64,000 bases of DNA from Tilletiaria anomala UBC 951 (Eukaryota > Basidiomycota > Exobasidiomycetes > Georgefischeriales > Tilletiariaceae): positions 186,001 to 250,000 of the forward strand of contig NW_013547012.1 of assembly GCF_000711695.1 (NCBI RefSeq), read 5' to 3'. Both the position numbers and the translations under genes were made by a program. Shown here in pieces: positions 46,391 through 61,674 of this stretch. How positions within the stretch are numbered: the stretch's first letter is position 1; every line of letters begins with the position of its first letter. Below the pieces are notes generated by a model. It had not been told where the DNA came from and did not search any database. It worked only from the letters and a program-made list of their open reading frames with translations.

Positions 46391-48119
46391 CAGTTGTGGT
46401 TTTGACCGTAAAAATTGCATCCTGCTCAGAGCCTTTCTCAAGAGTGCAAATGATAGCTATTGAAGACACTGCCTTGTTTGACAGAGAGTCAAGGAGTTAG
46501 CTGCAAATTTGTGCCAATCATCATACACAACTGCAAGGCAGTGCTGAAAGGACCTGGGAGCGTATCGTCAATGTAACATGCACTATGACATCAAAGCGTT
46601 GTCTCCTTCGGCTGGGCTGTATGCAGATATATGGTGTCTCTTTGTGGACAATTGACAACAAGGGCGCATCAATCCCAGCTTTGGACCCTCGCAGAAGCAC
46701 GATGAAGATCATGCTTGGAACAGAATATGACAATGCACACGATGTGACCCACACTGGTCGTATGTATCCCGGACGAGATGGCGCTGGGGAGGCGTCGGTG
46801 TCATTCCAATTCGTTCAAGGAAAAAAAGGGGGGCGGTCTGCCACAAAGTACAAAATGGTGGATGCGCAACACCAGACCGCAACCGAATCTACAAGGCAAC
46901 CAGATCGACATAGCGGCCATGGCGGATGCCCGACCGACCTGATGCAAGTCGCAAGATTGTGCATGGCGCAACAGGCCAACAATCCTCCAACCCCTTCCAG
47001 CTTGGACGGGTCCCCAGAATTCGTTCATGTCACAGCCACCAACGCTAGAACGGACGCTGTTAAAAGTGCCTTGCGTTGAGTCGCACAAGCCCTCAATCAT
47101 CACTTGACCTCACCGACGATGCCGCGGAGTGACAGACGCTCCTAAGATGCTTACGTAATGATGTTTCACAAGGCCCCGTCGGAGAACTAAATCCTATAAA
47201 CCAAGGTGACAAACTCGACCCTCCATCCGCGAGGGCGACGCAGCCCTACCTTTTAGATGACAGGTCCCAGCTGTCGACTGAGCCTGCACGAGGCTTACGA
47301 GGCAAGCAGAGTACTCCTCTCGCAGCCCGCAAGGGACTCCCATCTGCCAATAAGAGAGGGCTCAACGCACCAGCCGTACGTACATATCGCCAAGTAGAGA
47401 TTGCACTTTCCCCTTTGCTCCTCTCCACTGCGTTCACCATTCCGACTCGACTGGCATGGGGATGGGTGGAACAGTGGAGACGGGGAAGCCTGGTGTTTTA
47501 TGGATGATATATTCTCAATTGATGATGCATCTGTTGTCGCCTGTCAACACAGCGCCCGCCGTCGACGGACGAGACCAATTGTGCACTACATACGTTACTG
47601 GATGAGAGTCTTGACAGGAGCTCGAGTCGGAGGGTGACGAGCGGTCGGTGGCTTTGGGCTGCGCAGCTGTGTCAGTCAGTCGTGTTGATTGTGTCCGCGC
47701 CCCCGGCGATAACCTGCGCCAGCCCTCCCCTCCCCTCGAGTTGCTCTCACTTCGCCGCTCTTCCCCTTCCACCGCTCACCCACTTTTTTGCCCGCCACGT
47801 CACGCTCAGCAGCTAGGCAGCTTGGCAGCACTCTCATCTTCTCGTCTCCCTCTTTAATTGGTGTGTGGTTGCTCTCTTCGGCGTCCGATCAAGCTGTCGC
47901 TCAGCTCAGCTCAGCACAACACTGCACATCTCACCTCAGCTTACCGTCGACACCCGGGTACCGCCCTTCTTGGCAGCACGAGGAGTCTCCGAAGCGAGCT
48001 GGCCAAGCGGCGGCTCTTCAGTGTCAGACCTCTCTAGCTGGTGTGCGCATGAGCCACAGAGGTTGGATCCCGCCGACTCTGCATTTTCGTGTTGGAACAC
48101 GAATAGCCTGCGAGTAACC
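46391..48119. promoter_or_regulatory. Long upstream region of the Zn2Cys6 factor gene
   Basis: About 1.7 kb. A 164-codon + strand ORF (46585-47079) has no recognisable feature. The last 500 bp are C/T-rich with repeated CAGCTCAGCTCAG and CTCTTCCCCTTCC-like words, typical of a long leader of a regulatory gene. Upstream short ORFs are open into the leader, including one in frame with the start from 47865. Confidence 0.45.
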
Positions 48120-51100
48120 ATGTCGGCATCCACATCCATACCCAGCGTCTGGCCCACTGCGCAGCAGCAGCAGCACACAGGCAATCACATCATGGGTTCT
48201 GACACAATGCACGGAAGGCGGGAGGGATCTGCCGTACCTAAGCCGGGGCACCAGGACAGCCCGAACAGGCCGCCGCCCAAGAAGAGGAACCGCCTGGCCT
48301 TCAGCTGCACGGCGTGTCGGTGAGTGTCGATGCCTCGTGTGCGCTCTGCTCACGGGAAGTGGCCTGACAGCTGCGGATACCTCGGGCACTGTCTTGGCCC
48401 CCTTTGCAGCGAAAAGAAGATCAAGTGCAATCGCATGATCCCATGTGATCAATGCATCAAGCGCGGCGACGAAAGGCTCTGTCACATCGAGCCTTTCAAG
48501 CATAAGGCGGCCGAGGCCAAGGCCAAGGTCGAGGAAGAGGCCCGTGCTGCTGCCATCGCAGCAGGGCAGGACCCCGAGGCAGCCGCAGCCGCAGCCGCCT
48601 ACGCCTTTGCCCAAGAACAACAGCAGATCCAACTGCAGCAGCAAGAAGAGGCGGAGCACAACCATGCGCTGGAGATCGCCAATGGATCACACGCTGCCGC
48701 AGATGCAGAGGTTACCACAGCAGTCGCGGCGGCGGCGGATGAGAACAGGATATCCAAGTCGCGGCCTAGCAACAAAGGCAGGCAGTCGACCGGCGGCAAG
48801 AAGAGCAAAGATGGCATTGCTGCGCTATCACTGACCACGTACACCACGCAGTCACAGGTGCAATATACACAGGTGCCGTCTTTCGGCGCATACCCCTCTT
48901 CGGGCTCGCCCGTCAACCCTGGGAACATGACCACAGCTCCGATGGTTTCTGGGGCCGAGATGCAAGAGATGCAGGCAATCAAAGCCCGGCTAGCGCAGCT
49001 GGAAGCCGCACTGGAGGCCAAGGCGGCTGCAGCAGTAGCAGCAACGGGGGGAGGCAGACTGTCCACTCCCAGCAGCGCAGGTGCGAGCCCCGCTGCCGCC
49101 TACCACAGTAATGGCGGCAAACAGCCCGGCAGCCCCGGCATCTTCCCTACGCAACTCCAGCACCCGCAGCAACAGCATCAGCCGCCACAGAGGAGTGGCA
49201 GCCAGACGAGCATGGCTGGTCAGATCTACCCGACGCACAACATGACCTCGACAGTCAGGAGCCCCGTCTCGGCGCTAACGGGCTCCATCTATAGCAACAG
49301 CGTCAGTAGCAGCAGTGTGGCGGCGCAGCCGCTCGTCACACCAGCACCTGGCTACGCACAAATGACGGACGTGTATCACCCCACGTCTGCGCATCTAGGC
49401 ACCAGCCAGCCGCACGCATTACCGCCTTTCAACAACCTCTTCGGGCGTGCGCCGGCCACAGTGGCTACGGCTACCACGGGCCCAGGTGCAATATCGAGCG
49501 CGGCTCCTGGTGTCGCCGACAGGCGCGGTCCCAACGACACGTCCTTCTTCGACTCGTACTCGTCTGGCTCCCTGCTCGGCAGTGCGAGCGGTGCAGGCAG
49601 GCGAAGCACCAATACTGCCGGGGGCGTATCTGGCGCCAGCAACAACGGTGTCGCGGGCTGGAGCGCATACAGGCGCTCGGCACCGCTGGGCGAGCTCGCG
49701 CCCGGCTCCACGGCTGCCGCTAGCCTCAGCAGCAGCAGCAGCAGCAGCAGTAACAGCAGCAACAGCAGTAGCACGGCGCAGGGTGCTCCAAACGTCACCC
49801 ACAGTGGCTTGTCGACGCACGCCGAAGGGACTGGCGCTGCCGGCTGCACCAGCAGCATTGCCGGCGGGCCATCCTACATCTCCCTGCCCAACGGTCATGT
49901 TCGCATGGAGGTCGACAGCGACACGGAGGACGCGGCGCTCGTACTTGAAGGGCTCGCCATGGGCGCGCGCGATCTGAGAGACAGCAAGCTCGCCGTCAGC
50001 AAGCTCGTCAACGCCGCTGAGGGCTGCCCCAGCTTGCGCACATCCACAGGCAGCCAACGAGATGCAGCGACTCCAGCGACGGCTCGCGCGGGCGGCGAAG
50101 CTGGTGGCGGCGCTGCGGCGTCGAAGGCAAGCAAAAGTGTCACACGTAACTCCAGCAACCAGAGCATCGCGGCCGAGTCTGCCCTGCGCTCGGCTGCCGC
50201 AGCACCGGCCGCTGGCACCTGCGCTGGCACCGACGACGATGACAAGATGCCGGACGTGACCACGCCGGGTGGGCGCGCCGCGTGGCAGCGCAAGGTCGAG
50301 AGATGCGCTGCAGACTCGAAAGCAGGCAAGCTCGAGATCCAGCACACGGACATCCTCGATCCGCGGCGCATGGGGAAGTTTGGCAAGTTTGTCGAGTGCG
50401 ACAAGCGTGTCGACATCATGCTCCCCGTCGCCGAGGGCGGCACGTCGCGCGAGACCGATGAGGCCTTCGTCCCGCACCCACCCGGCCAGGCACTCACTGG
50501 CTGGCCGATAAGTGGCCGCAAGGACACAAAGATGGGCGATGTCACGCTGAGCAGCGGCAGCGTACAGGCTGCCTGCGATGGGAGGGAGGCGAAGGGCGGA
50601 GACGCGGACATGCATGAGCTCAGCGCCGACAGCACCACTGGCATCAAATCGGACAGCAGGGACAAAGCCGACGCCAGAGACGGCGGCGCGGAGAGCTGCG
50701 GAGCAAAGACCATGCCCTGCCGCCTCGCTTGCGAGAACCACGGCCTCTTCAGACTGAAACAAGGTCCCGAGACGCTGCTTGGTTGGGGCATGGGCTTTGC
50801 ATGGGGTGCCGCCGAGGCAGCAGGAGAGTACAAGACGATCAAAGGCTCCCTCTGCCCTGGCAGCGCTGAGCGCGAGGCTGTGCTGCGCGCTGTCATCCGC
50901 ACACTCCCGAACAAGGAGATTGCGTCCCAGCTTGTCGATGTGTACGCCAGCCGCGTCTATTACCTCACCGGCCACGTCGTGCATATTCCCACGCTGCGCC
51001 GCGAGATGGAGGCATTCTACTCGTTTGACTCGGTTGAGAAGCAGGCGCGCGTACTCAACTTTGTCGACCCGGCCTGGCTCTCCGTCTTCCTTATGATCCT

Positions 51101-53623
51101 CGTCCTCGGCATGCAATTCTACCCGTGCTATCCACCCGAGCACTACATCAACATCCAGCACCTCTTCGACGGCAAGACGATTCACCTGTGGTACTCGGCG
51201 CACAAGACGATCCTCATCCTCGCGCGCTACCAGTGCAGCCAGTCCGTCGCGGTGCTACAGGCGATCCTCCTGTCCGACCTGCACGGCGCCGAGTCAGATC
51301 GCACGCAGATGAGCCTGTTGCGCATGGCCATCTCCACCGCGCAGGAGATGGGCCTCCATCGCCTCGGCGACGCCATCCGCCAGCCGCAGCCGGGAGAGGC
51401 ACCCGGCACAACGATCTTGAGGGAGATGTACAAGCGCATCTGGTGGTCGCTCGTCTGGCGCGACTGGGTGTCGTGCTTGAAGGTTTCCAATGCGTATAGC
51501 ATCCACCCCGGGCAGTTCAACACGCCCTATCCAGGGAACTAGTGAGTCACAAGAGAGTCATCGCGCTCAGAGCCCGTGCACTGAAGGACATGACTCTCTT
51601 TTTGTTATGCAGCAACGATGAAGATCTTTGCCAGTCGCCATTGCCGCCGCCCAAGCCGCCTTCGGAGCATACCGAAATGTCGTTCGTGCTAAGCAAACTC
51701 ATGATCGCTGATGCAGCCCGCGAGAATGTCGACCTGCTCAACCAGCGCGATATGGAGGGCGCACGTGACGGCACGTCTCGCCATCTGACGTGCCAGGACA
51801 CGTCACGTCTGGATGCGCGCTTCCGTGCGATCCTCGAGAACGTGCCTTCCTTCTTCCAAGTTGGCAGCGACGTTGGTGCCGGCACGGACATTGAAGTCCA
51901 GCGGTGGCTTCTGCAGCAGGGCGTTTTCTCCAAGTTGTTGCGCTTACATCGTGGCGGTCTCAGCTCGAGGACGAAGAGCCGCACTTCGTGTGTGCTGCTC
52001 GCACGCTCGATCCTCGACATGCAGAAGAAGGTACGCTCGCGCTGCACGGTCGTCGATCGGCTGTGGTTCATCCTGATGCAGAGCTTCAACGCCGCTGTTG
52101 TCCTGTGCTTGGACCTGTTCAGCACGCCGTCTCCGCCAGCGATGCGCGAGATCATCCGCTCCGAGATCGGCGAGGCGCTCGACTCGTTGCGTCTGGTGCA
52201 GTCCACCAACCCAAACGTCTCGCGCTGCATCCGCATTCTCGAGGCTCTGCTCGCCGAAGAGGAGATGCAGTGGAAGCGTCGCGGTGAGGGTGGCAACAAC
52301 TTCGCCAATGAGATCAGCGCAGGCAAAAGGAAGCGTGGCGACCAGGCTCAGGGTGCAGGACGCAAGGCTGTGCTCAGCTTGGCGCTTCGCATCAAGCGCG
52401 CCATTGAGGACAACCCTCTGCCAGAGGATGGAGATGCAGCCGCTGCATCGACACAGGAGACACGTAGTAATGACGCCGAAACGGCATCGGCATCGGCAAC
52501 GGCACCTGCAAAAGATGCTTTCGCTAAGGAGCTGAGTGAGTGTGCCAGAGACAAAGGATAGACACCATCGAGCCTCTGACACTCCCCTTTCCGATCTGCA
52601 GTGGAGCAGCTCATGCATCCCCAATTCACGGCGGAGAACGACCAATCCTCAGCGGCCAACTTCCCCTACTTAGTCAATACTGGCCAGCAGTACACGCTCG
52701 AGCAACAAGCCGTCGCACCCAATGGCGTTATCACCAACATGCGCAACGCACCACCGGATGGACAGCCGTTCGACTTGTCAACCTTCTTGGCGCAGTACGA
52801 GTCGCCGCCGAGCGGCTCCGATGACATGCAGAGTATCTTGTCTTCCAACAGTAGCGTGGCATGGAGTCCAGAAAACTCAAACGCATCCAGTCGACCGTCG
52901 GTGCGCGCGTCTGGCTCCTCGACCGATCTTACTTCGAATGCGAGCTCCGTCGAGCGGTTATCTCTGTCAAGACAAGGGTCTTCGGACCAATTGAACCTGA
53001 AGAGACAAGACCTTCAGCAACAGCAACATGCACAGCAGCAATTTGTAGGGCGTGATGCAATAGAGCCCACCACTGGTCTGGACTCGTTCTGGGATTGGAT
53101 CTTGGGCCAAGGTGGGACCGCCACCCAATCGATCCCTTCAATGCAGCAGCCGTCACCACAATCACAGCAGCAGCCAGCACCGCCACAATCGCAGACGCAG
53201 ACGCAAGTCCAAACCCAGGCGCAGGCGCAAACCCCGAATAGTCAATCGGCGGGACAGCAAATGATATCCGCACCTGCGCCATCCTCTCAGCCTCAGCAAC
53301 CAGATCCGAATGCTATCACTGCACCTGATGCGACGCCGGAAAGCTACTTTGCTCAACTACCCGGCCGCGCACCCATGCTGAATGGCAGCTTGCTTCCCAC
53401 GCCGATGCCGGCATTGCAGAGCGAAGGGCCCATGACACCTTCCAAAGCAGCTGGTGTCACCGGTTTTGAAGGTTATGGTAGCGCATACGGCCTCAACCAG
53501 CCTGCTGGCGGAGCGCCTGCGAGCGCCAGCACACCTTTCTCCATGGGCACTCCTTCTTCAGGCTTCGACTCCTGGTTCGCCACCTCCCTCACAAATCTGG
53601 AATCGTTCATGCAGACAGATTGA
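48120..53623 (+). CDS. Zn2Cys6 fungal-specific transcription factor, very large
   Basis: Exons 48120-48319, 48410-51541, 51613-52535 and 52602-53623 give 1758 residues. The zinc cluster (Cys63, 66, 73, 79, 82, 91; spacing 2-6-5-2-8) binds DNA and is preceded by a basic PPKKRNR patch. The first intron splits it between Cys66 and Cys73. The middle-homology (fungal_trans) domain lies near residues 900-1150: VYYLTGHVVHIPTLRREMEA, LLRMAISTAQEMGLHR and MYKRIWWSLVWRDW. The rest is low complexity: Ala/Glu coil after the cluster, Ser runs, Gln-rich segments and an Asn/Ser/Gln-rich C-terminus, likely activation regions. The target genes cannot be inferred. Frame and phase agree across all junctions. 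Confidence 0.9.
49726..49773 (+). repeat. AGC trinucleotide repeat encoding poly-serine
   Basis: AGC/AAC/AGT repeat in the Zn2Cys6 factor gene, read as Ser with scattered Asn. It is a likely length-variable tract. Confidence 0.85.
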
Positions 53624-54429
53624 TGGATCAGGTCCAGGCCTTTCTGCACATACATTTCGCACGTTCCAGCGCGCTTCCGTCATAAAACTTTGGATTTTCT
53701 CGTGTGTGTATTGTATTCCCTTTTGTCGATGCAGCATCGCTCTCCAATCCCAAAGCTGGAGTCCCCACTTCTGCGTCCGTCCACTCGCAGCTCCCCACGA
53801 CTTTATCGTCGACATTGGAGGCTCCGTATCTGGCACATCGAATCGGCGTTTTTGCAGCAAGCTGCGCGTTTCCCCGGATGGGCTGGGGTTGGCTGCTTTG
53901 TCAGAATATTGATGACTATATTTTTCTCTAGCACACATGGCCCTGCTGCCTCGCTACGATGCATATGTTCCCCAATTGAAAATGATCGCCGTTCCCCTCG
54001 GATGAGCTTGGCGTGCCAGACCATTGCGAAAAAACGGCTAAAGCCTTTATTTGACTGGTTTTAGCTGCTCATGGCGATTGGGTCAACCCATTCCGGCGAC
54101 CTCTATTTAAAAGCCGATGAAAAGTTTGTACATACTGGCCGGTTGTGACGCAAGTGGGCCCAGTGATACAAGCTCGCCCTCTGCTGGATAGCGATGTTTC
54201 ATCTACTGTGCTTGGCTACGGTGCTTGTTGCCGATCGCAAGTGATGTCGCAATAGACTTTCATACGTTTTGATTGTCAGTACGGTCATCCCTTGTCATTG
54301 GAGCAAGAGTCCAACTTTCTGAGAGGGGAAAATTGACCAGTCCGGCAGACGGTAAGCCTTTCCAGCTCTGTTCGTCTCCCAAAGGTCAATTTACGTTTGC
54401 AAGAATCAAAGGGTGTCTTTCTCTAAAGA
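53624..54429. other. Intergenic downstream of the Zn2Cys6 factor
   Basis: About 800 bp, AT-richer than the coding neighbours. It contains the 3' end of the factor gene. No gene supported. Confidence 0.5.
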
Positions 54430-55260
54430 TCACCGCTGCCGTTTGTTTATCAGCATCACCTCAAACGCTTCTTGCGATGGTGAATTCGCTTGGCTTTGAT
54501 CCCTGAGTGCGGTTAATGTGGGCTGCAAGTCTTGAATAGCTCGCCAGTACTGGTTCATCGCCAAGTCGAACGACGGATCGTTCACAGGCGGGTTCTGAAC
54601 CGGTGTCTGGGCAAACACCGGGGGCAGTTCGGTTAACATCAACACCTTCTGGGTCCTCGAAGTCTGGAAGTATGGAACGAGCCCCCTGATCGCCACGAGT
54701 TTCCGGTACATCATCTCCATTAGGCGTTCTAGGAAGTACAGCTCTTGCTCAGGGCCTTCATCAGGTTATTTGTATTGTAAGCATTTCTTTGGATCCGGAG
54801 CCTTGCGCGAGCTGTTGAAGCCTTGCAGAAGTTCGACCAGTGAATCTGTGATATCAAAACCTATGTACCCCTCAGAAATTTCTGCCATCCGATCCGATGG
54901 TTCTATATCAACCCCCATGAAAGAGTCCGCGCAGTGGGTTTTGTTCTACCCTAGATCATCCACAAGAGGCTCTGAGACGGTACTGGGAAGCAAAAGAGCA
55001 TTTTGAGTGACTCTGTATACTCTCTCACAGTTGGAGAAGATGCCATTGATGACTTACACAGCTGCAGAAAAACTCGCATTGCTTCCCGACACGACCCATT
55101 TATAGATTCTACGGTTTCTACATCCCTCGACGCATCCGCGATGACATCGAGCTCAGCAGTCTTGCCGGGGGAGCTCTCGGAGGCTCGGCAGGTGCTTCAG
55201 GATCGGCTCGAGATCTTTGCGATAGTTAACGATATTCTTGATGAAAGTATCTTCCCAGCG
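54430..55260 (-). pseudogene. Coding-like stretch of unknown product, probably a gene remnant
   Basis: The - strand frame 54720-54430 reads MEMMYRKLVAIRGLVPYFQT, then LTELPPVFAQTPVQNPPVND, and ends INKRQR. The same frame continues upstream as PDEGPEQELYFLERL, then past a TAA (near 54770) as ISEGYIGFDITDSLVELLQG. Further up, blocks such as FIKNIVNYRKDLEPILKHLP (about 55250-55180) and RDVETVESINGSCREAMRVF lie in other frames. Amphipathic, low-repeat composition suggests real protein. A GTAGAA...ATAG intron (about 54946-54900) could rescue part, but the TAA and frame changes remain. I recognise no family. Either a multi-intron gene I failed to parse or a decayed gene. Confidence 0.35.
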
Positions 55261-56746
55261 CCGTCGGCTCCGTCTTCCTACTTTGTCCCACCCTCCTTCC
55301 AGATATACCCCGCTCATTGCTCCTCGGTGGATCTGTCGGCAACGGCGGCCTCTTCTGGTGACATCGCTCTCGGCTTTGCATCTTCCTTGTTCCCCGCCTT
55401 GGGTCCGCAAAGATCCACTCCTTCGGTCATCCGTAGAAGCCCTAGCCATATAGATTTTCGGACCACCATTGCCAGCGGACTTGTACATGGAACACTCAAA
55501 TGTATTGCAAGCCTTTGGGCGGAAGCTCCACCCGACGTAAGAAGCTACGGACGTGAATAACAGACAACAAACAGATCAAGCGCCAGAGGCTGAAGAAGAA
55601 ACCCCATGGGAGAAGTGCGATTTCACTCAGCATCTTCCCCGCAAATACAGGCGCATGGCCTTCAGGATTTCACCTTGCATCATCCCAGGCTCTAGGGGGT
55701 ATGCATCTTATGCGCAGATTTTGTAATGATTTCTCTGATGAGGCTTGTCAGCGGAGGCATAGGTCGCTGGGCCTTCTTGTGAGCCTCAAGATGATGATCC
55801 TGTTAAGCATAGGGCGAGGCTTCAAGACGTCGCCTGCTCTTTGAAATTGCGAGCTTCGTCAGGCTCAAACCCAAGTATCTGAGAGTAGCATGCCATGCTT
55901 GCCGATAATGCGGACCGCCCTTGTTCCCATATTTGCCGTTCACATGTTCATTATTCATGCGTTCACCGTTGACCAATATTCGCTGTCACGAACGAGCAGG
56001 TGCTGGCTCACCGAGTGCGCATTGCGCTTGAGTTCAGCACGACTGCTTTGGAGGGCATTTGCTCCCTGGAATCCGCAAGCATGTGAACACAAGGCGCCGG
56101 AAATTGCAGATCAATCAGTGTATCAGATGTTAGCATGTGTATGTCCCAGATGCATACCGAAGGACACCCAGTCCAAGACGAGAACCTTATTTTCGGCTCG
56201 AAAAAAGAACTAATTAAGCATATAAAAATTATGAAAAGCGGGGTTAAGGAGCCCGGAAAAATGTACTAGAATCCTATTGCGGTGAATAGCCGGCGACATA
56301 GGTCCAGGGCCGTCTCCGGATAAAACCCCCACCTCAACTCCCATACAAGCACAAATGGAACATACTATCAAGCAAGAACACCATCGGCAACGCACTACCA
56401 GTCAGTCACCAGTATGTGTACAAGAGCAGTCCCATTTTTTAATTCCACACTCTCCCTCTCCATACCTCCATCACCGGCCATGAACGTCGATGGATTGCTC
56501 GAGCCATGATCACGAGCAAGCCAAGCGCAGGTGGACACACGCCATTTGTTGTAGAGTCTTGTCGAGACTCAAGATCCATGCTCTCATCTGGACGTGACCT
56601 CGACACTCGATTGTTCAACGCCCACGGCGAGGCGGAGGATCCTAGGGCTTCGGTTTCACCATCATCTTCGGTACATTCATTGCATTTTGTGTAGCTAGCA
56701 ATCGGTAACGAACCGCTCCACTGCTTTTCCAACCCCGAAAAAAAAG
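55261..56746. other. Intergenic, no supported gene
   Basis: About 1.5 kb. A + strand ORF (55003-55560) is open but compositionally biased (Ser/Ala/Pro) and antisense to the coding-like stretch. The 56200-56450 portion is AT-rich. The final part is the 5' region of the transporter gene. Confidence 0.4.
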
Positions 56747-58517
56747 ATGCGCCACGCAGCGGAGGAGCAGAGCCGAGACACAACGGACGCCCGCGTACGA
56801 CCCTCCGACGTTCTGCCTGTCTTCAGCGCAGGTGTCACCGCTGTCGGTGTCATCGACATGGTGGCAGAGCGCCAAGTGAACCTCGGCCTTGCCAAGCCGC
56901 AAAATGCGGGGGGCAAAAATGATATTACTGATCACGTGAACGACAGACCTGCGACTATAGCTGATCAAGACAGCGAGAAAAGCAGCCCAGTCGAGTCTCA
57001 AGAGCCCAGCTTTCCAGACGGAGGCTGGAGGTGCGATATACCCGTTGATCGTAAAGCAGTTCCAGATCGGCCTGGCTCACCATTGCTTCTTCCAATTCCA
57101 TCAGGGCATGGTCGGTGGTCGCTGGCTGTGGTCTCATCTATTTTAGTGCGTCATACCCTCCAAGATCACACACCTTCGCGTTCCAATGACTAATGCAATA
57201 CTTTTTCAGGTACTTTTGGACTCTACGTCGGTCAGAGCGCGGTCCTTCAGGAGTACTTCACTACAGAGCTGCTGCGTGACAAGTCCAATTCGCAGGTCGC
57301 ATGGATCACGTCCTTCCAAGTCTTCCTGCTGTACGCCAGCGGGTTATTCACAGGGCGTCTGTTTGACGCTGGGTATTGCCGCCACATGATGCTCACGTCC
57401 ATGGTTCTCATGGTGCTCTGCCAAATGTGTGTTTCGCTATGCACCGAGTACTACCAACTCTTCCTTGCACTCAGCGTTGGCGCCGGGCTGCCGATGGGCA
57501 TCCTGTTTAACACCGTACATAATCGGCTTGCAAAGTATGCTCTCTCTGCGAGCATAATGCTGATTACCTGGTGTTTCGCTTTCTTCTCCTACAGACCAGC
57601 GTGATCCCGACGCAATGGTTCTTCAAGAAGCGGGCATTTGTCATCTCCATCGTCGTCTCCAGCAGCTCCGCGGGTGGTGTCATATGGCCAATTGCACTCT
57701 CACATCTCATTCGGGACATAGGCTTCCCATGGACCATGCGCTTCGTCGGGTTCCTTCTCATGCTCCTGTTCGCCGTTGCCTTCCTACTGATCAAGACGCG
57801 CCTCCCGCCAAAAGGCATAGAAAAGGGGCAAAATGTGCTGCTCAGCCTGTTAGACGTCCAAAGCTTCTACAACCCTGCCTTCGTATTGCTCGTTGCAGGC
57901 GTGTGTCTCGCTGTTTTTGGGTTCTACATCCCATACCAGTATCTTTCGATCTATGCTTGCGACAAAGGGTTGCCTCTTGGGTCCTACTATGTGTCTATTC
58001 TCAATGCTGTAGGTGGCGTTGCGGCTCCTGCGCGACCAGCAAGACCATGCTTACTGACGCTCCAATCAATCTGCAGTCATCAACAATTGGGCGCATAGGA
58101 CCTGGCCTTTTAGCCGATCGGTACGGTCGGCTGAATGTCCTAGTTCCTTTCGTCGCCCTCACCGCTCTTATGGTACTCATCATGTCGGCCTGCACGACGC
58201 ACACCAGTCTGGTCGTCTACTGCATATTCTTTGGCATTTGCGGTGGCTCGTTCATCGGCCTATGGATATCCAGTGCTGCTCAGTTCGGCCCAACGCACAG
58301 CATAGGCGCGCGATTAGGAACGATCATGTTCATCGTTGCGTTCCCTGCGGTCGTCGGCACGCCCATCGCTGGCGCCATCCTCGGTGACGGGCAGCAGCTC
58401 CCCTATCGCTGGTGGCCCATGACCGCGTACGGCGGAGGTCTCGGCTTCATAGGTGCTGGGCTCATCGCCCTGGCGCGATGGAAGGCGAGCAAACAAGCGA
58501 AATCTTGGCTAGTTTGA
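56747..58517 (+). CDS. MFS transporter, monocarboxylate (MCT/MCH) family
   Basis: Exons 56747-57030, 57106-57146 (41 nt), 57210-57514, 57595-58008 and 58077-58517 give 494 residues with about 12 membrane helices after a hydrophilic N-terminus of about 90. The MCT signature PDGGWRAWSVVAG is rebuilt only when the 41-nt exon is used. Later motifs: WITSFQVFLLYASGLFTGRL, GLPMGILFNT|TSVIPTQWFF, FGFYIPYQYL and GRIGPGLLADRYGRLNVL (the conserved loop-8 DRxGR). Fungal members include the riboflavin carrier Mch5 and presumed monocarboxylate carriers, so the substrate is open. The donor at 57515 (GTACAT) was preferred over GTATGC at 57535 because only it keeps the frame. Confidence 0.88.
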
Positions 58518-59276
58518 CCCTTTGGCCATCCTTCTGCCTCAGCATTGCACGGTGGATTTATAACAAGCTGCAATGCCTCATCTGTGCCCTCTTCCATGCA
58601 GTTTTCCACACATGCTGTACCATAGAGGTCTTCTTCGATTTACGCAGCTTTCAATTGCAAGCCTCTGATCTAAGGGTCTGAGGGTCTGTCGGTAACTTTA
58701 ACGCGATCTGTTGATGAGATGTGAGCGGGTTCAAAGCGGCGGATGGCGGCGCAGCAGTCTCTCTAAAGCTACTGCCTGCCGGCCGAGAATTACTTCTCGG
58801 TCTCCATGCGCGTCTGTAGAGAGTTGGGGCACGCAGACCCATGTTTGATCTTCATGGTTCACGACTAGCTTTCGTTCTTCATGCTCACCACACCGCTTGA
58901 TTTCTTCCAGTCTGAGTTGGCCGCAAGGAACTTGCCAGGTGGTTCGCTGAATGCTGTAAGCTCAAGCCGCTGAGGACACCTCCAAGAGGCCATTCGCGCA
59001 CAGCTGTCTTTCTTTTGTTGGGGTGGCCGCCTCGCGCGGCAGTTGATGCGCCGCGGTGCCGTCGCAATCAGTTCCTCACTTGAATCGAGCTTACAGTTTC
59101 GCCTTGGACCGAGTCTCGCAGTCGCAACGTCTGCTGTATCCGCAGTTGTGCATCGCACGATACGCTTTGTCACAGCCTCCTTTCCACCGACTCCATTGCT
59201 GCTTGCAAGTGGACTCCCTCAGGAATCAGGACGTGCTACCACTTGACATCTATTGCAGTCCGGCTTTTCAGACACC
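58518..59276. promoter_or_regulatory. Intergenic upstream of PAP1
   Basis: About 760 bp holding the transporter 3' end and the PAP1 promoter. No gene seen. Confidence 0.5.
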
Positions 59277-61569
<2,293 letters not shown>

Positions 61570-61674
61570 TTCACTAGCTATCCACGAGATCGCATGCTCG
61601 CTCGTCCTACCATTCCCTACCTTGCACCGCGCAATGGATGTATTGTACTTGGTAATTACAAAAATGTAGCAAAT

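Noticed and set aside
46585-47079. 164-codon + strand ORF upstream of the Zn2Cys6 factor
   Set aside because: No recognisable domain, signal peptide or family block; ORFs of this length are common by chance here.
49419-51203. 594-codon - strand ORF opposite the Zn2Cys6 factor
   Set aside because: Antisense shadow of a repeat-rich GC-rich exon; composition is biased and no family is visible.
55003-55560. 185-codon + strand ORF
   Set aside because: Ser/Ala/Pro-biased, antisense to the coding-like - strand block, no domain recognised.
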